23,804 bases of DNA from Actinomycetota bacterium (GCA_009700155.1 WLMP01000004.1:1-23804); one strand, 5' to 3'; positions 1-8,083 are shown, numbered from the stretch's first letter. The notes: generated by a model from the sequence alone, not told the origin. Numbers and translations are program-made.

Positions 1-34
1 CCTAGCCGCCCTGCGTAGGCAGCCAGTAATAAGC

Positions 35-517
35 GTGCATATTGTTTGCTTAGGCAACATTTGCCGCTCGCCAATAGCCAATGCAGTGCTGCTTGGCTTA
101 ACAAAAGATCTGACTTCACCAAAGGTATTAGTAGATAGCTCGGGCACAGGCAGCTGGCATGTTGGTCAACCAGCAGCAAATAACTCAGAGACAGCTTGGC
201 AATCAGCTGGTTATAAGTATCAACATATTGCAAAGCAATTTAACTCAGAAAATTTTATAAAACACGATTTGATTTTAGCCATGGACTTAAGTAACCGGGA
301 TGCAATCTTAAAGTTAGCCAAAAGTGATAGCGATAAAGATAAGATATTTATGTTCACCTCTTTTGATCCCAATAAAAGCAAGATCGATCCAGATGGGCAT
401 GAAGCAAAGAAGCTGTCAGTAGCTGACCCATATGGCGGGCCACTTACCGAGTTTGAATCTGTGCTTAAAGTAATCGAGGCGGCAGCAACTGGCTTTGTAA
501 CGTGGGTGAAATCTTAA
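35..517 (+). CDS. Low-molecular-weight protein tyrosine phosphatase (start uncertain)
   Basis: Cytosolic phosphatase that removes phosphate from phosphotyrosine through a cysteinyl-phosphate intermediate. The P-loop CLGNICRSP lies at the extreme N-terminus (Cys5 and Arg11 if the GTG at 35 is used), and the general-acid loop is ADPYGG (Asp131). Length of 160 residues is normal for the family. The start is unsure: the frame stays open to the window edge, and the upstream residues PVISV would extend the first beta strand that usually precedes the P-loop. No clear Shine-Dalgarno precedes the GTG. Another frame has a TAG at 16-18 that could end an upstream gene, which would favour the GTG. Bacterial members often act on exopolysaccharide tyrosine kinases, but no such kinase is in view. 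Family assignment is firm; substrate is unknown. Confidence 0.88.
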   Translation: MHIVCLGNICRSPIANAVLLGLTKDLTSPKVLVDSSGTGSWHVGQPAANNSETAWQSAGYKYQHIAKQFNSENFIKHDLILAMDLSNRDAILKLAKSDSDKDKIFMFTSFDPNKSKIDPDGHEAKKLSVADPYGGPLTEFESVLKVIEAAATGFVTWVKS

Positions 518-580
518 GTATTCCCACCCTACTTACAGGTTGAACTGCTAGGGTTACTCGACAGCTTCCCAGTTAAATCG

Positions 581-587
581 AAAGGTG
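581..587 (+). promoter_or_regulatory. Ribosome binding site for the TTG-initiated TPR gene
   Basis: AAAGGTG sits four bases before a TTG codon at 592. It is the only good Shine-Dalgarno in the 74-base gap after the phosphatase gene, and it is what supports the unusual TTG start. Confidence 0.6.
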
Positions 588-591
588 AAAC

Positions 592-1533
592 TTGTCAGAC
601 CACTCAGAGGGTGAAGATAACTCAGAAGACATTATTACTGAAGAGATGCTTTGGGAAAAAATACCTGAGGTGCAAGGTTTAGATAGAGCAAACACTTATT
701 ATGAATTAAGTGCGCGAATTTATGCACGTGGTCAATATGATGAAGCATTAGCGCTAGCAGAGACTGCGCGCGATATTTATGCAGATTTAGGTGCTATTGC
801 ACCAGCAGAAGGTTTAGCTCAGGCTTACTCTGCAATCGGTTATAACTTGAATCAATTAAAACGAATGAATGAAGCAGCAACTGCAATGAGCAAGGCTGTG
901 GAATTATTACGCGAAACTAAATCACCTATAGCAATTGAACTTGCCTGCACCCTTGGTGAGTGGTGGTATGGATCAAAAGAATATGAAAAAACTATTGAGT
1001 GCATGAATCAATGTGTGCAAGAGCATTTAGTTGATGGAAATGATTCCGGCGCAGCTAATGACCTGCATTTAATCGGATGTGCTTATCGAGAGAGTAAGAA
1101 TTATGAGAAAGCACTGGAGGCATTTAAAGAATCAAGGGCATTATTTAAGAAGTTAAAAGAGGTAATTAATGTGGCAAGGTGCGATCAAAAAATTGCCCAT
1201 TGCTTAACTGAGTTAGGCGATGCTGAGGGAGCTTTGATCGCTGCACAAAAATCTCTAGATGTTTTTGTAACAGCTCATGATCATCGGCGTGAAACCTACT
1301 CATCATTTGAATTAGGTAAAGCTCAATTAGCCGGAGGTTATTTTGAAGAGGCGCTAATGACATTAGAAAATGTCCTAGAGAGCGTTACCGAATCTGAATT
1401 TAAGGACTTTGAGTTTATTATCGATATAGAACGCAAAATAGCTCATACATTAAATAAGTTAGATCGCACAGATGAAGCTAATGAGATTATCCGCCGGTTA
1501 GATGCGGTAACTGAGGTAATTGACGAAGCTTAA
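592..1533 (+). CDS. Tetratricopeptide repeat protein
   Basis: A 313-residue, acidic, apparently cytosolic protein made almost entirely of helical TPR units. About seven can be read, near residues 34-69, 72-109, 117-146, 154-189, 193-229, 234-265 and 275-306, with typical patterns such as YDEALALAETARDIY and YEKALEAFKESRALF. TPR arrays are protein-protein scaffolds; no enzymatic domain, signal peptide or membrane segment is visible, so the partner and role are unknown. Translation most likely begins at TTG 592 behind AAAGGTG. The first 25 residues are Asp/Glu-rich and probably disordered. The stop codon overlaps the stop of the convergent methyltransferase gene by four bases. I do not recognise a named orthologue. 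Confidence 0.85.
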   Translation: MSDHSEGEDNSEDIITEEMLWEKIPEVQGLDRANTYYELSARIYARGQYDEALALAETARDIYADLGAIAPAEGLAQAYSAIGYNLNQLKRMNEAATAMSKAVELLRETKSPIAIELACTLGEWWYGSKEYEKTIECMNQCVQEHLVDGNDSGAANDLHLIGCAYRESKNYEKALEAFKESRALFKKLKEVINVARCDQKIAHCLTELGDAEGALIAAQKSLDVFVTAHDHRRETYSSFELGKAQLAGGYFEEALMTLENVLESVTESEFKDFEFIIDIERKIAHTLNKLDRTDEANEIIRRLDAVTEVIDEA

Positions 1534-2183
1534 GTTTTTGGGTGATTTATTGGATTTAAGTGCTGCATCGCCCATGCATACATAGCAATAGCTCCAGCGG
1601 CAGAGGCATTCATTGATCTAGTTGATCCATATTGTGAAATAGCTAGAACTACTGAGCAGATGTTAACTGCCTCATCACTCATTCCTGCGCCCTCTTGACC
1701 AAATAACATTACGCATCTTTTTGGTAAGTCAGCACTTTCAAGTTGCTTTGAAACATCTAGGTTATCAATTCCAATAATTGGAAGATTATTATCATCACAC
1801 CAGCTCTTAAATTCTTCAACTGTAGGATGATGATGGACAGTTAGGTAGCGATCGGTAACCATTGCACCTCTTCGATTCCAATCTCGCTTACCTACAATAT
1901 GAACAGCAGAAACATTAAATGCATTTGCAGTTCTAACAATTGATCCAATATTTAAATCATGTTGCCAATTCTCAATAGCAATTTGTAGCTCATGTCGCTT
2001 GGTATCGAGGTCTGCAACAATTGCTTCAACTTTCCAGTATCTGTACTTATCTAAGACATTTCTTCGATCACCATGCTCAAGTAATTCTGGATCAAAGTGA
2101 TTATCAGTTGGCCATGGTTTAGAGTGTGGGCCTACGCCAACTACCTGGTAGAACTCACCAGGTCCAACAGTTGATTGCGTCAT
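1530..2183 (-). CDS. SpoU/TrmH-family RNA 2'-O-methyltransferase
   Basis: Predicted S-adenosylmethionine-dependent methyltransferase of the SPOUT (trefoil-knot) class, acting on ribose 2'-OH groups of tRNA or rRNA. The three family motifs are present: NIGSIVRTANAF (motif 1, N and R residues), MLFGQEGAGMSDEAV (motif 2), and GSTRSMNASAAGAIAMYAW (motif 3 and knot). At 217 residues it is a single catalytic domain with a short N-terminal extension containing VGVGPHSKPWP; there is no separate L30e-like RNA-binding domain of the RlmB/TsnR kind. The start is ATG with an AAGG about seven bases upstream. It is divergent from the transporter gene with only 29 bases between starts, and convergent with the TPR gene. 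The exact target nucleotide cannot be told from sequence. Confidence 0.88.
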   Translation of the reverse strand: MTQSTVGPGEFYQVVGVGPHSKPWPTDNHFDPELLEHGDRRNVLDKYRYWKVEAIVADLDTKRHELQIAIENWQHDLNIGSIVRTANAFNVSAVHIVGKRDWNRRGAMVTDRYLTVHHHPTVEEFKSWCDDNNLPIIGIDNLDVSKQLESADLPKRCVMLFGQEGAGMSDEAVNICSVVLAISQYGSTRSMNASAAGAIAMYAWAMQHLNPINHPKT

Positions 2184-2201
2184 AAGTAAACCTTAAGGGC
2201 T

Positions 2202-2207
2202 AAGGAG
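2202..2207 (+). promoter_or_regulatory. Shine-Dalgarno that sets the transporter start at ATG 2213
   Basis: AAGGAG is followed by five bases and then ATG. The earlier in-frame GTG at 2207 overlaps this site and so cannot use it, which makes ATG 2213 the better start. Confidence 0.7.
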
Positions 2208-2212
2208 TGTTA

Positions 2213-3103
2213 ATGAGAAAATCTTGGCTACCGGCTTACCTTGCTCTTGGGACCGTATGGGGCTGCTCATTTATTTTCATTGAATTAGGACTTGAATTCC
2301 TTACCCCATTCGGAGTTACTTTTATAAGATGCGCGTTGGGCGCAATAACTTTACTTATTATATTAAGAATTAGAAACGCAAAACTTCCAAAGGGTAAAAG
2401 TGTTTGGCGGAAGTTATGGGTAGTTGCGATGTTGTTAAATGTTGTGCCAGGAGTTTTGTTTGCATTTGCTCAACAATATATAACATCTGTTTTAGCTGGG
2501 ATTATTAATGCAACTACACCGCTAATGACACTAATATTTATTTTAGTTTTGTTTAGAGAAGAAAAATTAAAGCCAGAGCAGGTTTACGGTTTATTGATAG
2601 GTGCCTTAGGGGTAATGACTGTTATTGGAGTCTGGAAAGAGTTGGGAGATAACCAGCTAATTGGGGTTATTGCATTATTGCTTGCAGTTTCTTGCTATGG
2701 AGCTTCATACCCTTATTCAACACGGAATGTTGTTCCACTTGGATTAAAGCCAGAATCATTAGCAACCGGACAATTAATTATGGCAACTATAACTCTTCTG
2801 CCATTATTTTTAATTAACGGATTTTCAAGCCAGAATCCCAGATTAGAATCCATTATTGCAATGCTTTGCTTGGGAGTATTTGGAAGTGGTTTTGCATATA
2901 TTTGGAATTTTTATATTACAGCTGCAGCCGGTAGTGCAATAGCCAGTACAGTCACCTACCTAACCCCGGTTGTGGCAGTTGTAATTGGCTGGCTCTATTT
3001 AGGAGAAGATGTGTTCTGGAATGAAATTGCTGGAGCTCTTATTGTGATCTTAGGTGCACTTATTTCACAAGGCCGGTTAAATAGAATGATAGGAAATAAG
3101 TGA
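2213..3103 (+). CDS. DMT-superfamily transporter with two EamA domains
   Basis: A 296-residue integral membrane protein with about ten hydrophobic segments forming two tandem EamA units: the first opens with YLALGTVWGCSFIFIELGL and a helix-ending FIRCALGAITLLIIL, the second follows near residue 145 and ends with EIAGALIVILGALIS. The EamA family carries small metabolites such as amino acids, purines and their analogues, commonly outward; specificity cannot be assigned here. The start is chosen at ATG 2213 because of AAGGAG just upstream. The stop codon overlaps the GTG start of the next gene (GTGA), so dacB is likely translated by coupling. The gene is divergent from the RNA methyltransferase. 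Confidence 0.88.
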   Translation: MRKSWLPAYLALGTVWGCSFIFIELGLEFLTPFGVTFIRCALGAITLLIILRIRNAKLPKGKSVWRKLWVVAMLLNVVPGVLFAFAQQYITSVLAGIINATTPLMTLIFILVLFREEKLKPEQVYGLLIGALGVMTVIGVWKELGDNQLIGVIALLLAVSCYGASYPYSTRNVVPLGLKPESLATGQLIMATITLLPLFLINGFSSQNPRLESIIAMLCLGVFGSGFAYIWNFYITAAAGSAIASTVTYLTPVVAVVIGWLYLGEDVFWNEIAGALIVILGALISQGRLNRMIGNK

Positions 3104-4263
3104 AAAAACTTTCTGCCTTTGTAGTTGCATTTATATTTTTAAGCATACAACCAGCTTCTGCGGTTGAAGTATTACCACAACCATTTTTTAATTATCTAGG
3201 TTCAAAGTATTTAGGTGGTCCTGGCGTAATCTTAATTGACCAAAGCACTAATGAAATTGTCTATCAAAGTGGAGCAGAAAAACCTAGGACCCCGGCATCG
3301 GTATTAAAAGTCTTTACTACAGCAGCTATTGCTTTAACGCTGGATCCAGAAACTACTTTTCAAACAGCAATTTATAAGACTGATAAAAAAGGTGTATTTG
3401 TAATTTGGGGCGATAATGATCCTTGGATCACTTCAAATTCGAAATATCGCACAGCAAATAATCGAGCATATATGCCGACGTTAATTAAGGCAGCTTTTGA
3501 ATCAGATAAAAAACTTAAAAAGATAAATTTGATATATAAAGGAGTTAATAACTCTGATATTTACTATGCCAAAAAAGCCTTAAAACGAAAATCATCTGTT
3601 GCCTATAAGCCATTAAGTAGAAACGTAGAAGTGGAATCTTTAATTACAGAAAGAATTGCATCTATTACATCCCCACCACTACATAAAATGATTAGATTCT
3701 CCTTGTTATATAGTGATAATGTTTTGTCGCAAAGACTTGCCATGTTAGCTACTGGCAGAAATGGCTATCCACTAACTAAATCTGGTTTAAACAGTATGAT
3801 TTTAGAAAAAATCTCTGCACTCGGAGTTGATACAACCGGTTTGAGTTTTATTGATGGCTCTGGCTTAGACCGTAAAAATAAGGTTTCTGCAGTTACTGTT
3901 TCACAGTTGTTGTTAAAAGTTAAAACAGATCCAAGACTTAAATCTATTTATGATCACTTGCCGATAAGTGGTGAGTCTGGAACTTTAATAAGTAGGTATC
4001 GTGAAACAGCACCACAAGCAGTTGGATTAATACGGGCAAAAACTGGATCAATCAAAGGCGTGGTTTCATTAGCCGGCTTTGCAACATCAGGCGAGAAGGA
4101 ATATGTATTTGTTGTTCTCGCTGATGAAGTTGGTAGAACTAGAAGCTCTCAAAATTCTGCCCGAAAAGCAATTGATCGAATGCTGGGAACAATTACTAAG
4201 CCGCCTGTGATCGGTATAACACCACCAACACCTGAAAGTACGCCTTTTACAACTGCACAGTAA
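3100..4263 (+). CDS. dacB: D-alanyl-D-alanine carboxypeptidase/endopeptidase, PBP4 type (peptidase S13)
   Basis: Exported penicillin-binding protein that trims terminal D-Ala from peptidoglycan stem peptides or cuts D-Ala-mDAP cross-links. An N-terminal signal peptide of about 21 residues ends at PASA. The active-site triad is complete: SVLK (Ser67, Lys70), SDN (205-207) and KTG (314-316). At 387 residues it is shorter than E. coli DacB (about 480), as actinobacterial members often are. The C-terminus is a Pro/Thr-rich tail (PPTPESTP). It starts at a GTG overlapping the transporter stop. In mycobacteria dacB also lies upstream of tilS-hpt; here four other genes separate them. Confidence 0.92.
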   Translation: MKKLSAFVVAFIFLSIQPASAVEVLPQPFFNYLGSKYLGGPGVILIDQSTNEIVYQSGAEKPRTPASVLKVFTTAAIALTLDPETTFQTAIYKTDKKGVFVIWGDNDPWITSNSKYRTANNRAYMPTLIKAAFESDKKLKKINLIYKGVNNSDIYYAKKALKRKSSVAYKPLSRNVEVESLITERIASITSPPLHKMIRFSLLYSDNVLSQRLAMLATGRNGYPLTKSGLNSMILEKISALGVDTTGLSFIDGSGLDRKNKVSAVTVSQLLLKVKTDPRLKSIYDHLPISGESGTLISRYRETAPQAVGLIRAKTGSIKGVVSLAGFATSGEKEYVFVVLADEVGRTRSSQNSARKAIDRMLGTITKPPVIGITPPTPESTPFTTAQ

Positions 4264-4293
4264 TTACTTACTTAGTTTGCAAGGGTAGAGTTA

Positions 4294-5151
4294 ATGCTAA
4301 TGAATAAATACATTTTATTGATGAAGTTAAGAGTTGTTGAGCTGCTACTTGTAACAACAGTTCCAGCTTTATTTTTAGCTTCAAACGGGATACCTAGTGT
4401 TTCAATAACCTTTTGGTCCTTAATTGGTGGAACATTAGCTGCTGGTGGCGCAAATGCATTTAACATGGTTATTGAGTCAAAATCTGATCAATTAATGAAA
4501 AGAACAGCAAATAGGCCAATAGCTACTGGTGAGATTTCAAAACTTAACGGCTTATTATTTGCTTTTCTAATTTCAATTTTATCCTTAGTAATTTTTTATA
4601 TCTTTACAACGGTTTTAGCAACCTTACTTACTGCCACAGCAATTATCTTTTATGTAATTGGATACACAATGATGTTAAAAAATCGTACCTCTCAAAATAT
4701 TGTTTGGGGCGGCATTGCCGGCTGTATGCCAGTTCTTATTGGGCAATCTGCAGTTACAAATACTTTAACTCTCACCTCATGGTTATTTTTCTTACTTATA
4801 TTCTTCTGGACGCCACCACATTTTTGGGCTCTAGCGGTTAGATATAAAGATGACTACACAGCTGCTTCAATTCCAATGCTGCCAGTAGTTGCCCCAATGA
4901 AATCAGTCATAAATCAAATGTGGTTGCACTCGACATTAATGGCGGTTATTTCTGTGCTTGTAATCACTACAACTAAGTTGCCGATATGGACACTCGTACT
5001 TTCAGTATTGTTAATTATTGGCTGGAAAATACAGCTTATAAAACTTACAAAAGAACCAACTGAAGTGAATGCTGGGAAATTATTCCAAGCATCAATTATT
5101 TTTCTCAGTATTTACTCATTTTTATTGGTAATTGGAGTATTGCTTAAGTAG
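4294..5151 (+). CDS. ctaB: Protoheme IX farnesyltransferase (heme O synthase)
   Basis: UbiA-superfamily integral membrane prenyltransferase that joins farnesyl diphosphate to heme b, giving heme O for heme-copper terminal oxidases. It is 285 residues with roughly nine hydrophobic segments. Family landmarks are LMKRTANRPIATG after the first metal-binding motif, TPPHFWALAVRYKDDY and IPMLPV near the second. The first Asp-rich motif is unusual: where most members read NxxxDxDxD it has N57...E61-S-K-S-D65, so only the last Asp is kept. Two in-frame ATGs (4294 and 4300) are possible; AGGGTAGAG precedes both. No oxidase subunit or ctaA is in the window, so the linkage to respiration is by family only. 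Confidence 0.88.
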   Translation: MLMNKYILLMKLRVVELLLVTTVPALFLASNGIPSVSITFWSLIGGTLAAGGANAFNMVIESKSDQLMKRTANRPIATGEISKLNGLLFAFLISILSLVIFYIFTTVLATLLTATAIIFYVIGYTMMLKNRTSQNIVWGGIAGCMPVLIGQSAVTNTLTLTSWLFFLLIFFWTPPHFWALAVRYKDDYTAASIPMLPVVAPMKSVINQMWLHSTLMAVISVLVITTTKLPIWTLVLSVLLIIGWKIQLIKLTKEPTEVNAGKLFQASIIFLSIYSFLLVIGVLLK

Positions 5152-5170
5152 TTTTTCGGCTCTTTAATGA

Positions 5171-5176
5171 GATAAT
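5171..5176 (+). promoter_or_regulatory. Candidate -10 box for a leaderless ABC transporter transcript
   Basis: GATAAT ends seven bases before the ATG at 5184, and no Shine-Dalgarno-like purine run lies in front of that ATG (the intervening bases are T-rich). This geometry fits a leaderless mRNA, which is common in actinobacteria. I see no convincing -35. Confidence 0.4.
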
Positions 5177-5183
5177 TTTTCTC

Positions 5184-6092
5184 ATGTCCTCCCCTCTTGC
5201 ACTTGATGTTGCCGATTTATCCAAAAAGTATGGCGACCGGATGGCGCTGTCTCATGCCAATTTTGAAGTTCCACTAGGAAGTATTTGTGGATTTGTAGGG
5301 CCAAACGGTTCGGGAAAAACTACAACAATCAGGATGTTGTTAGGACTAATTAAGCCAACAACTGGAAGTGGACATGTTTTAGGAGAATCAATTACACAAC
5401 CGGAAAAATACCTACCAAATGTTGGCGCAATGATTGAAGGTCCAGCTTTTTATCCAGCACTCACCGGAAAACAAAATTTAGCGGTATTAGCAAAGCTGGG
5501 TGGATTTGCAACCGAGCCAATTCAAGAACTCTTAGATTTAGTAGATTTAGGTGACCGCGGTGATTCTAAGTTTAAAACATATTCACTTGGAATGAAGCAA
5601 AGATTAGGAATTGCTGCGGCTTTACTACCAAACCCTAAGCTATTAGTTTTAGATGAACCGACTAACGGATTAGATCCTGCAGGAATTCACGAAATTAGAA
5701 CCTTGCTCCGGAAGTTAGCAGATAGCGGCACTACAGTATTTGTCTCCTCACATTTACTTTCTGAAATTGAAATGATTAGTGATTACCTAGTTATGTTAAG
5801 ACAAGGCAAGGTTATTTTTTCTGGTAAAACAATTGATTTGTTAGCTGCACAAAAGCCAGTAATTATTGCCAAACCAGAAAATGCTAAAGATCTAGCAAGG
5901 CTTTGTGAGATAGCAAGTAAATTAGGAGAGCGGGCTGTAATCAAAACTGATGTAGTCGAGGTCAGTGGAGACGTTAATTTTTCAAGCAAGTTAAATAAGG
6001 CTGCATTTGATGCCGGAATTATCCTTAGCTCTTTAACACCAGTACGTCCTACATTAGAAGATACATTTTTTGAAATGACTGGTGAGCAATGA
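5184..6092 (+). CDS. ABC transporter ATP-binding protein (ABC-2 exporter type)
   Basis: Cytosolic ATPase subunit that drives the membrane protein encoded next. All nucleotide-binding motifs are intact: Walker A GPNGSGKT (39-46), signature SLGMKQR (from 134), Walker B LLVLDEP (Asp157, Glu158) and the H-loop His190. The C-terminal 90 residues form the poorly conserved extension common to DrrA/CcmA-like exporter ATPases and end with TLEDTFFEMTGEQ. At 302 residues the length is usual for this subfamily. Its last codons overlap the permease start (ATGA). There is no substrate-binding protein, which points to export. Substrate is unknown; drug, lipid or peptide export are all possible. Confidence 0.92.
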   Translation: MSSPLALDVADLSKKYGDRMALSHANFEVPLGSICGFVGPNGSGKTTTIRMLLGLIKPTTGSGHVLGESITQPEKYLPNVGAMIEGPAFYPALTGKQNLAVLAKLGGFATEPIQELLDLVDLGDRGDSKFKTYSLGMKQRLGIAAALLPNPKLLVLDEPTNGLDPAGIHEIRTLLRKLADSGTTVFVSSHLLSEIEMISDYLVMLRQGKVIFSGKTIDLLAAQKPVIIAKPENAKDLARLCEIASKLGERAVIKTDVVEVSGDVNFSSKLNKAAFDAGIILSSLTPVRPTLEDTFFEMTGEQ

Positions 6093-6880
6093 TTAATGTA
6101 ATCAGAGCAGAGTTGGCAAAACTGCGCAGACCATCTCTTTCACTTTCAACTGTAGTAGCAGTTACATTTGTAACTGGATTAGTGACTTCACTTCTATTTC
6201 TACTTGTTGATTCACCAGAAGGCAATGGTGAGCGCGGAACAAGAATTTCTCGCGAAGTTCTTGAACTATCTACTGGTATTTCAATAAGTTTTAGTAACTC
6301 TGCAGGCCTTTTAGGAATAGTTGCACTATGTATTTTTGCCGCTCAAACAGCACAGGAGTACACCTACGGTACTTTGAGGAATTTGCTAGTTCGTCAACCC
6401 TCAAGAATGAAAATTTTAATTGGAAAACTTATTTCAATGAAGATGTTCGCAGTTGTAATGGTGACAATTTCAGCAATATTAGCTCTACTACTTTCTTATG
6501 TTTTTGCAGGCGTTATGGATATTTCAACAGCAGCATGGTCAACAAATGAGGCTAGAGCCGCTGTTTTACGTGGATTTGTTAATGTTTTAATAGCAACAAT
6601 TGGGTTTGGAATTTTTGGCATGATCTTAGGATTATTGTTTAGATCTCCAATATCTGCAATTTCAATTGGTGTAATTTGGAATTTGATTATTGAAGGTTTG
6701 CTTTCAGTCTTTGTGACAGACCTAGGAAGATACTTTCCAGGCCAACTTTTAACTGTGGTTGCAGATGGCGGAACTGACGAGATTTCTTATCAGTATGCAC
6801 TCTTTACTTCATACGGGTTTCTAACAATCGGGTTATTACTTGTCGCAGTTTTATTTAAGAAGAGAGATGTGGCTAACTAA
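6089..6880 (+). CDS. ABC-2 type transporter permease
   Basis: A 263-residue membrane subunit with about six hydrophobic segments, including one at residues 18-39, SAGLLGIVALCIFAAQTA, a pair around 160-210 and a final helix before the KKRDV end. The N-terminal INVIRAELAKLRRPSL and the EYTYGTLRNLL segment before the second half are typical of ABC-2 permeases. The topology does not match the four-helix FtsX plan. It overlaps the ATPase gene upstream by four bases and the peptidase gene downstream by one (TAATG), so the three are probably made together. Confidence 0.87.
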   Translation: MINVIRAELAKLRRPSLSLSTVVAVTFVTGLVTSLLFLLVDSPEGNGERGTRISREVLELSTGISISFSNSAGLLGIVALCIFAAQTAQEYTYGTLRNLLVRQPSRMKILIGKLISMKMFAVVMVTISAILALLLSYVFAGVMDISTAAWSTNEARAAVLRGFVNVLIATIGFGIFGMILGLLFRSPISAISIGVIWNLIIEGLLSVFVTDLGRYFPGQLLTVVADGGTDEISYQYALFTSYGFLTIGLLLVAVLFKKRDVAN

Positions 6881-8073
6881 TGAATAAAAAAATAATCTCA
6901 CTCGTATTAGTTATGACTTTAATGCCAAGCACTGCTATTGCTGCCACACCCAAACCAACACAGGCCCAGATTGATGCAGCTAAGAAAGTTGAGGCAGAGA
7001 AAAAAGCTGCAGCGGACGCAGCAGCCAAGAAGTTAAATAGTGCAAAAAAGACTTTAAGGCAATTAACTGATATCGCTACAGCAAAACGCAGACTTTATAT
7101 TGCCGCACAGAATGAGTTAAAAGAGAAAACTAAAAAGGCTGAAATTGCCATGAAGCATTTACAATCAGCGCAGGCATCAGTTAGTAGCGGTAAAAGGACT
7201 ATTGGAAAGTTAGCTGTTAATGCTTATGTAATGGGTGGTGGATTTACAGATCTTGATTCATTATTACATGCAGATGGGCCACAAGATTTAGCTGACAGGT
7301 TAAATGCCCTAGATGCTTTAGGTGATAACAACTCTAAAGCTTTAGATCGCTTTAAATCCGCAGAGGTTGTGGCAACAGCTGCCCAAAAAGAAGCCGATCT
7401 TGCTAAGCAAGCACAAGCAGCAGCAACAGTTAAAGTTGCAGCAGCCAAAAAAGAGGCCGATGAAGCAGCGGCTATGCAAAAAGAAGAGGTTGATAAGTTA
7501 CAAGCTGTTCAAGATAAGTTAGCAAAAGAGTTGGCAGTAGCTCAGAAAAAGAGATTAACTCTTGAGCAACAACGACAGATCGCTCTTCTGGAAGAAGCTA
7601 ACGCAGGTATTGCGGCAATTACTCCAGATCAATCAAAAATTTGGCGCGACATTGGTTTTACTGGAAGAAGCAGTACTAGATCAAACGAAGTTATGCGAGC
7701 ACAAGCTGTTGAGTTTGCAAAAAAACAAGTTTTAGCTAAGAAGCCATATGTTTGGGGAGATGAGGGCCCAAATGCATTTGATTGTTCAGGTTTAGTTTAT
7801 GCAGCTTATAGATCAGCTGGACTTGGTTGGCCAAACTGGGATCGACTCAACTCCTCACTTTATTGGGTAGCAACTAAGCGAGTACCGTTAAGCCAGATGG
7901 TTCCCGGAGATTTACTTTTCTACTCTTATAAAGGAACTGTGAGCACAATTCACCACATTAGTATTTATGCAGGAGATGGCATGATGTGGGAAGCGCATTC
8001 AAAAAATAAGGGATTGTTATATTCGAATATTTATAGCGTAAAGGGTTTAATGCCATACGCCGGTCGGGTCTAA
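6880..8073 (+). CDS. Secreted coiled-coil NlpC/P60 peptidoglycan endopeptidase
   Basis: Exported cysteine peptidase expected to cut peptidoglycan stem peptides, resembling the RipA/RipC-type separation enzymes of actinobacteria. A signal peptide of about 22 residues ends TAIAA. Residues 30-240 are rich in Ala, Lys and Glu with heptad character and form a long coiled coil. The C-terminal NlpC/P60 domain (about 275-397) has the catalytic Cys302 in FDCSGLVYAAY, His359 in HHISIYAG and a third His373 in WEAHS. The region that is usually LPRTS in relatives reads WPNWDRLNSS. The 397-residue architecture resembles RipC, whose activity in mycobacteria depends on an ABC complex (FtsEX); here an ABC-2 pair is directly coupled upstream. 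Confidence 0.9.
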   Translation: MNKKIISLVLVMTLMPSTAIAATPKPTQAQIDAAKKVEAEKKAAADAAAKKLNSAKKTLRQLTDIATAKRRLYIAAQNELKEKTKKAEIAMKHLQSAQASVSSGKRTIGKLAVNAYVMGGGFTDLDSLLHADGPQDLADRLNALDALGDNNSKALDRFKSAEVVATAAQKEADLAKQAQAAATVKVAAAKKEADEAAAMQKEEVDKLQAVQDKLAKELAVAQKKRLTLEQQRQIALLEEANAGIAAITPDQSKIWRDIGFTGRSSTRSNEVMRAQAVEFAKKQVLAKKPYVWGDEGPNAFDCSGLVYAAYRSAGLGWPNWDRLNSSLYWVATKRVPLSQMVPGDLLFYSYKGTVSTIHHISIYAGDGMMWEAHSKNKGLLYSNIYSVKGLMPYAGRV

Positions 8074-8076
8074 TCT
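8071..8076 (+). promoter_or_regulatory. Candidate -10 box for leaderless tilS
   Basis: TAATCT fits the actinobacterial TANNNT -10 pattern and ends seven bases before ATG 8084, so transcription could start at the A of the start codon. The TAA stop of the preceding gene is part of the box. The G-run just before the ATG is too close to act as a normal Shine-Dalgarno. No good -35 is seen. Confidence 0.4.
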
Positions 8077-8083
8077 AGGGGGC

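Noticed and set aside
502..529. Possible terminator hairpin after the phosphatase (GGGTG paired with CACCC)
   Set aside because: Only five pairs, a 16-base loop and no T-run; half of it is in the coding sequence.
4287..4294. Half-site AGAGTTAA before ctaB resembling one arm of the panC palindrome (and TTTAACTC before lysS)
   Set aside because: Single 8-base half-sites are expected by chance in a window of this size, and neither is palindromic.
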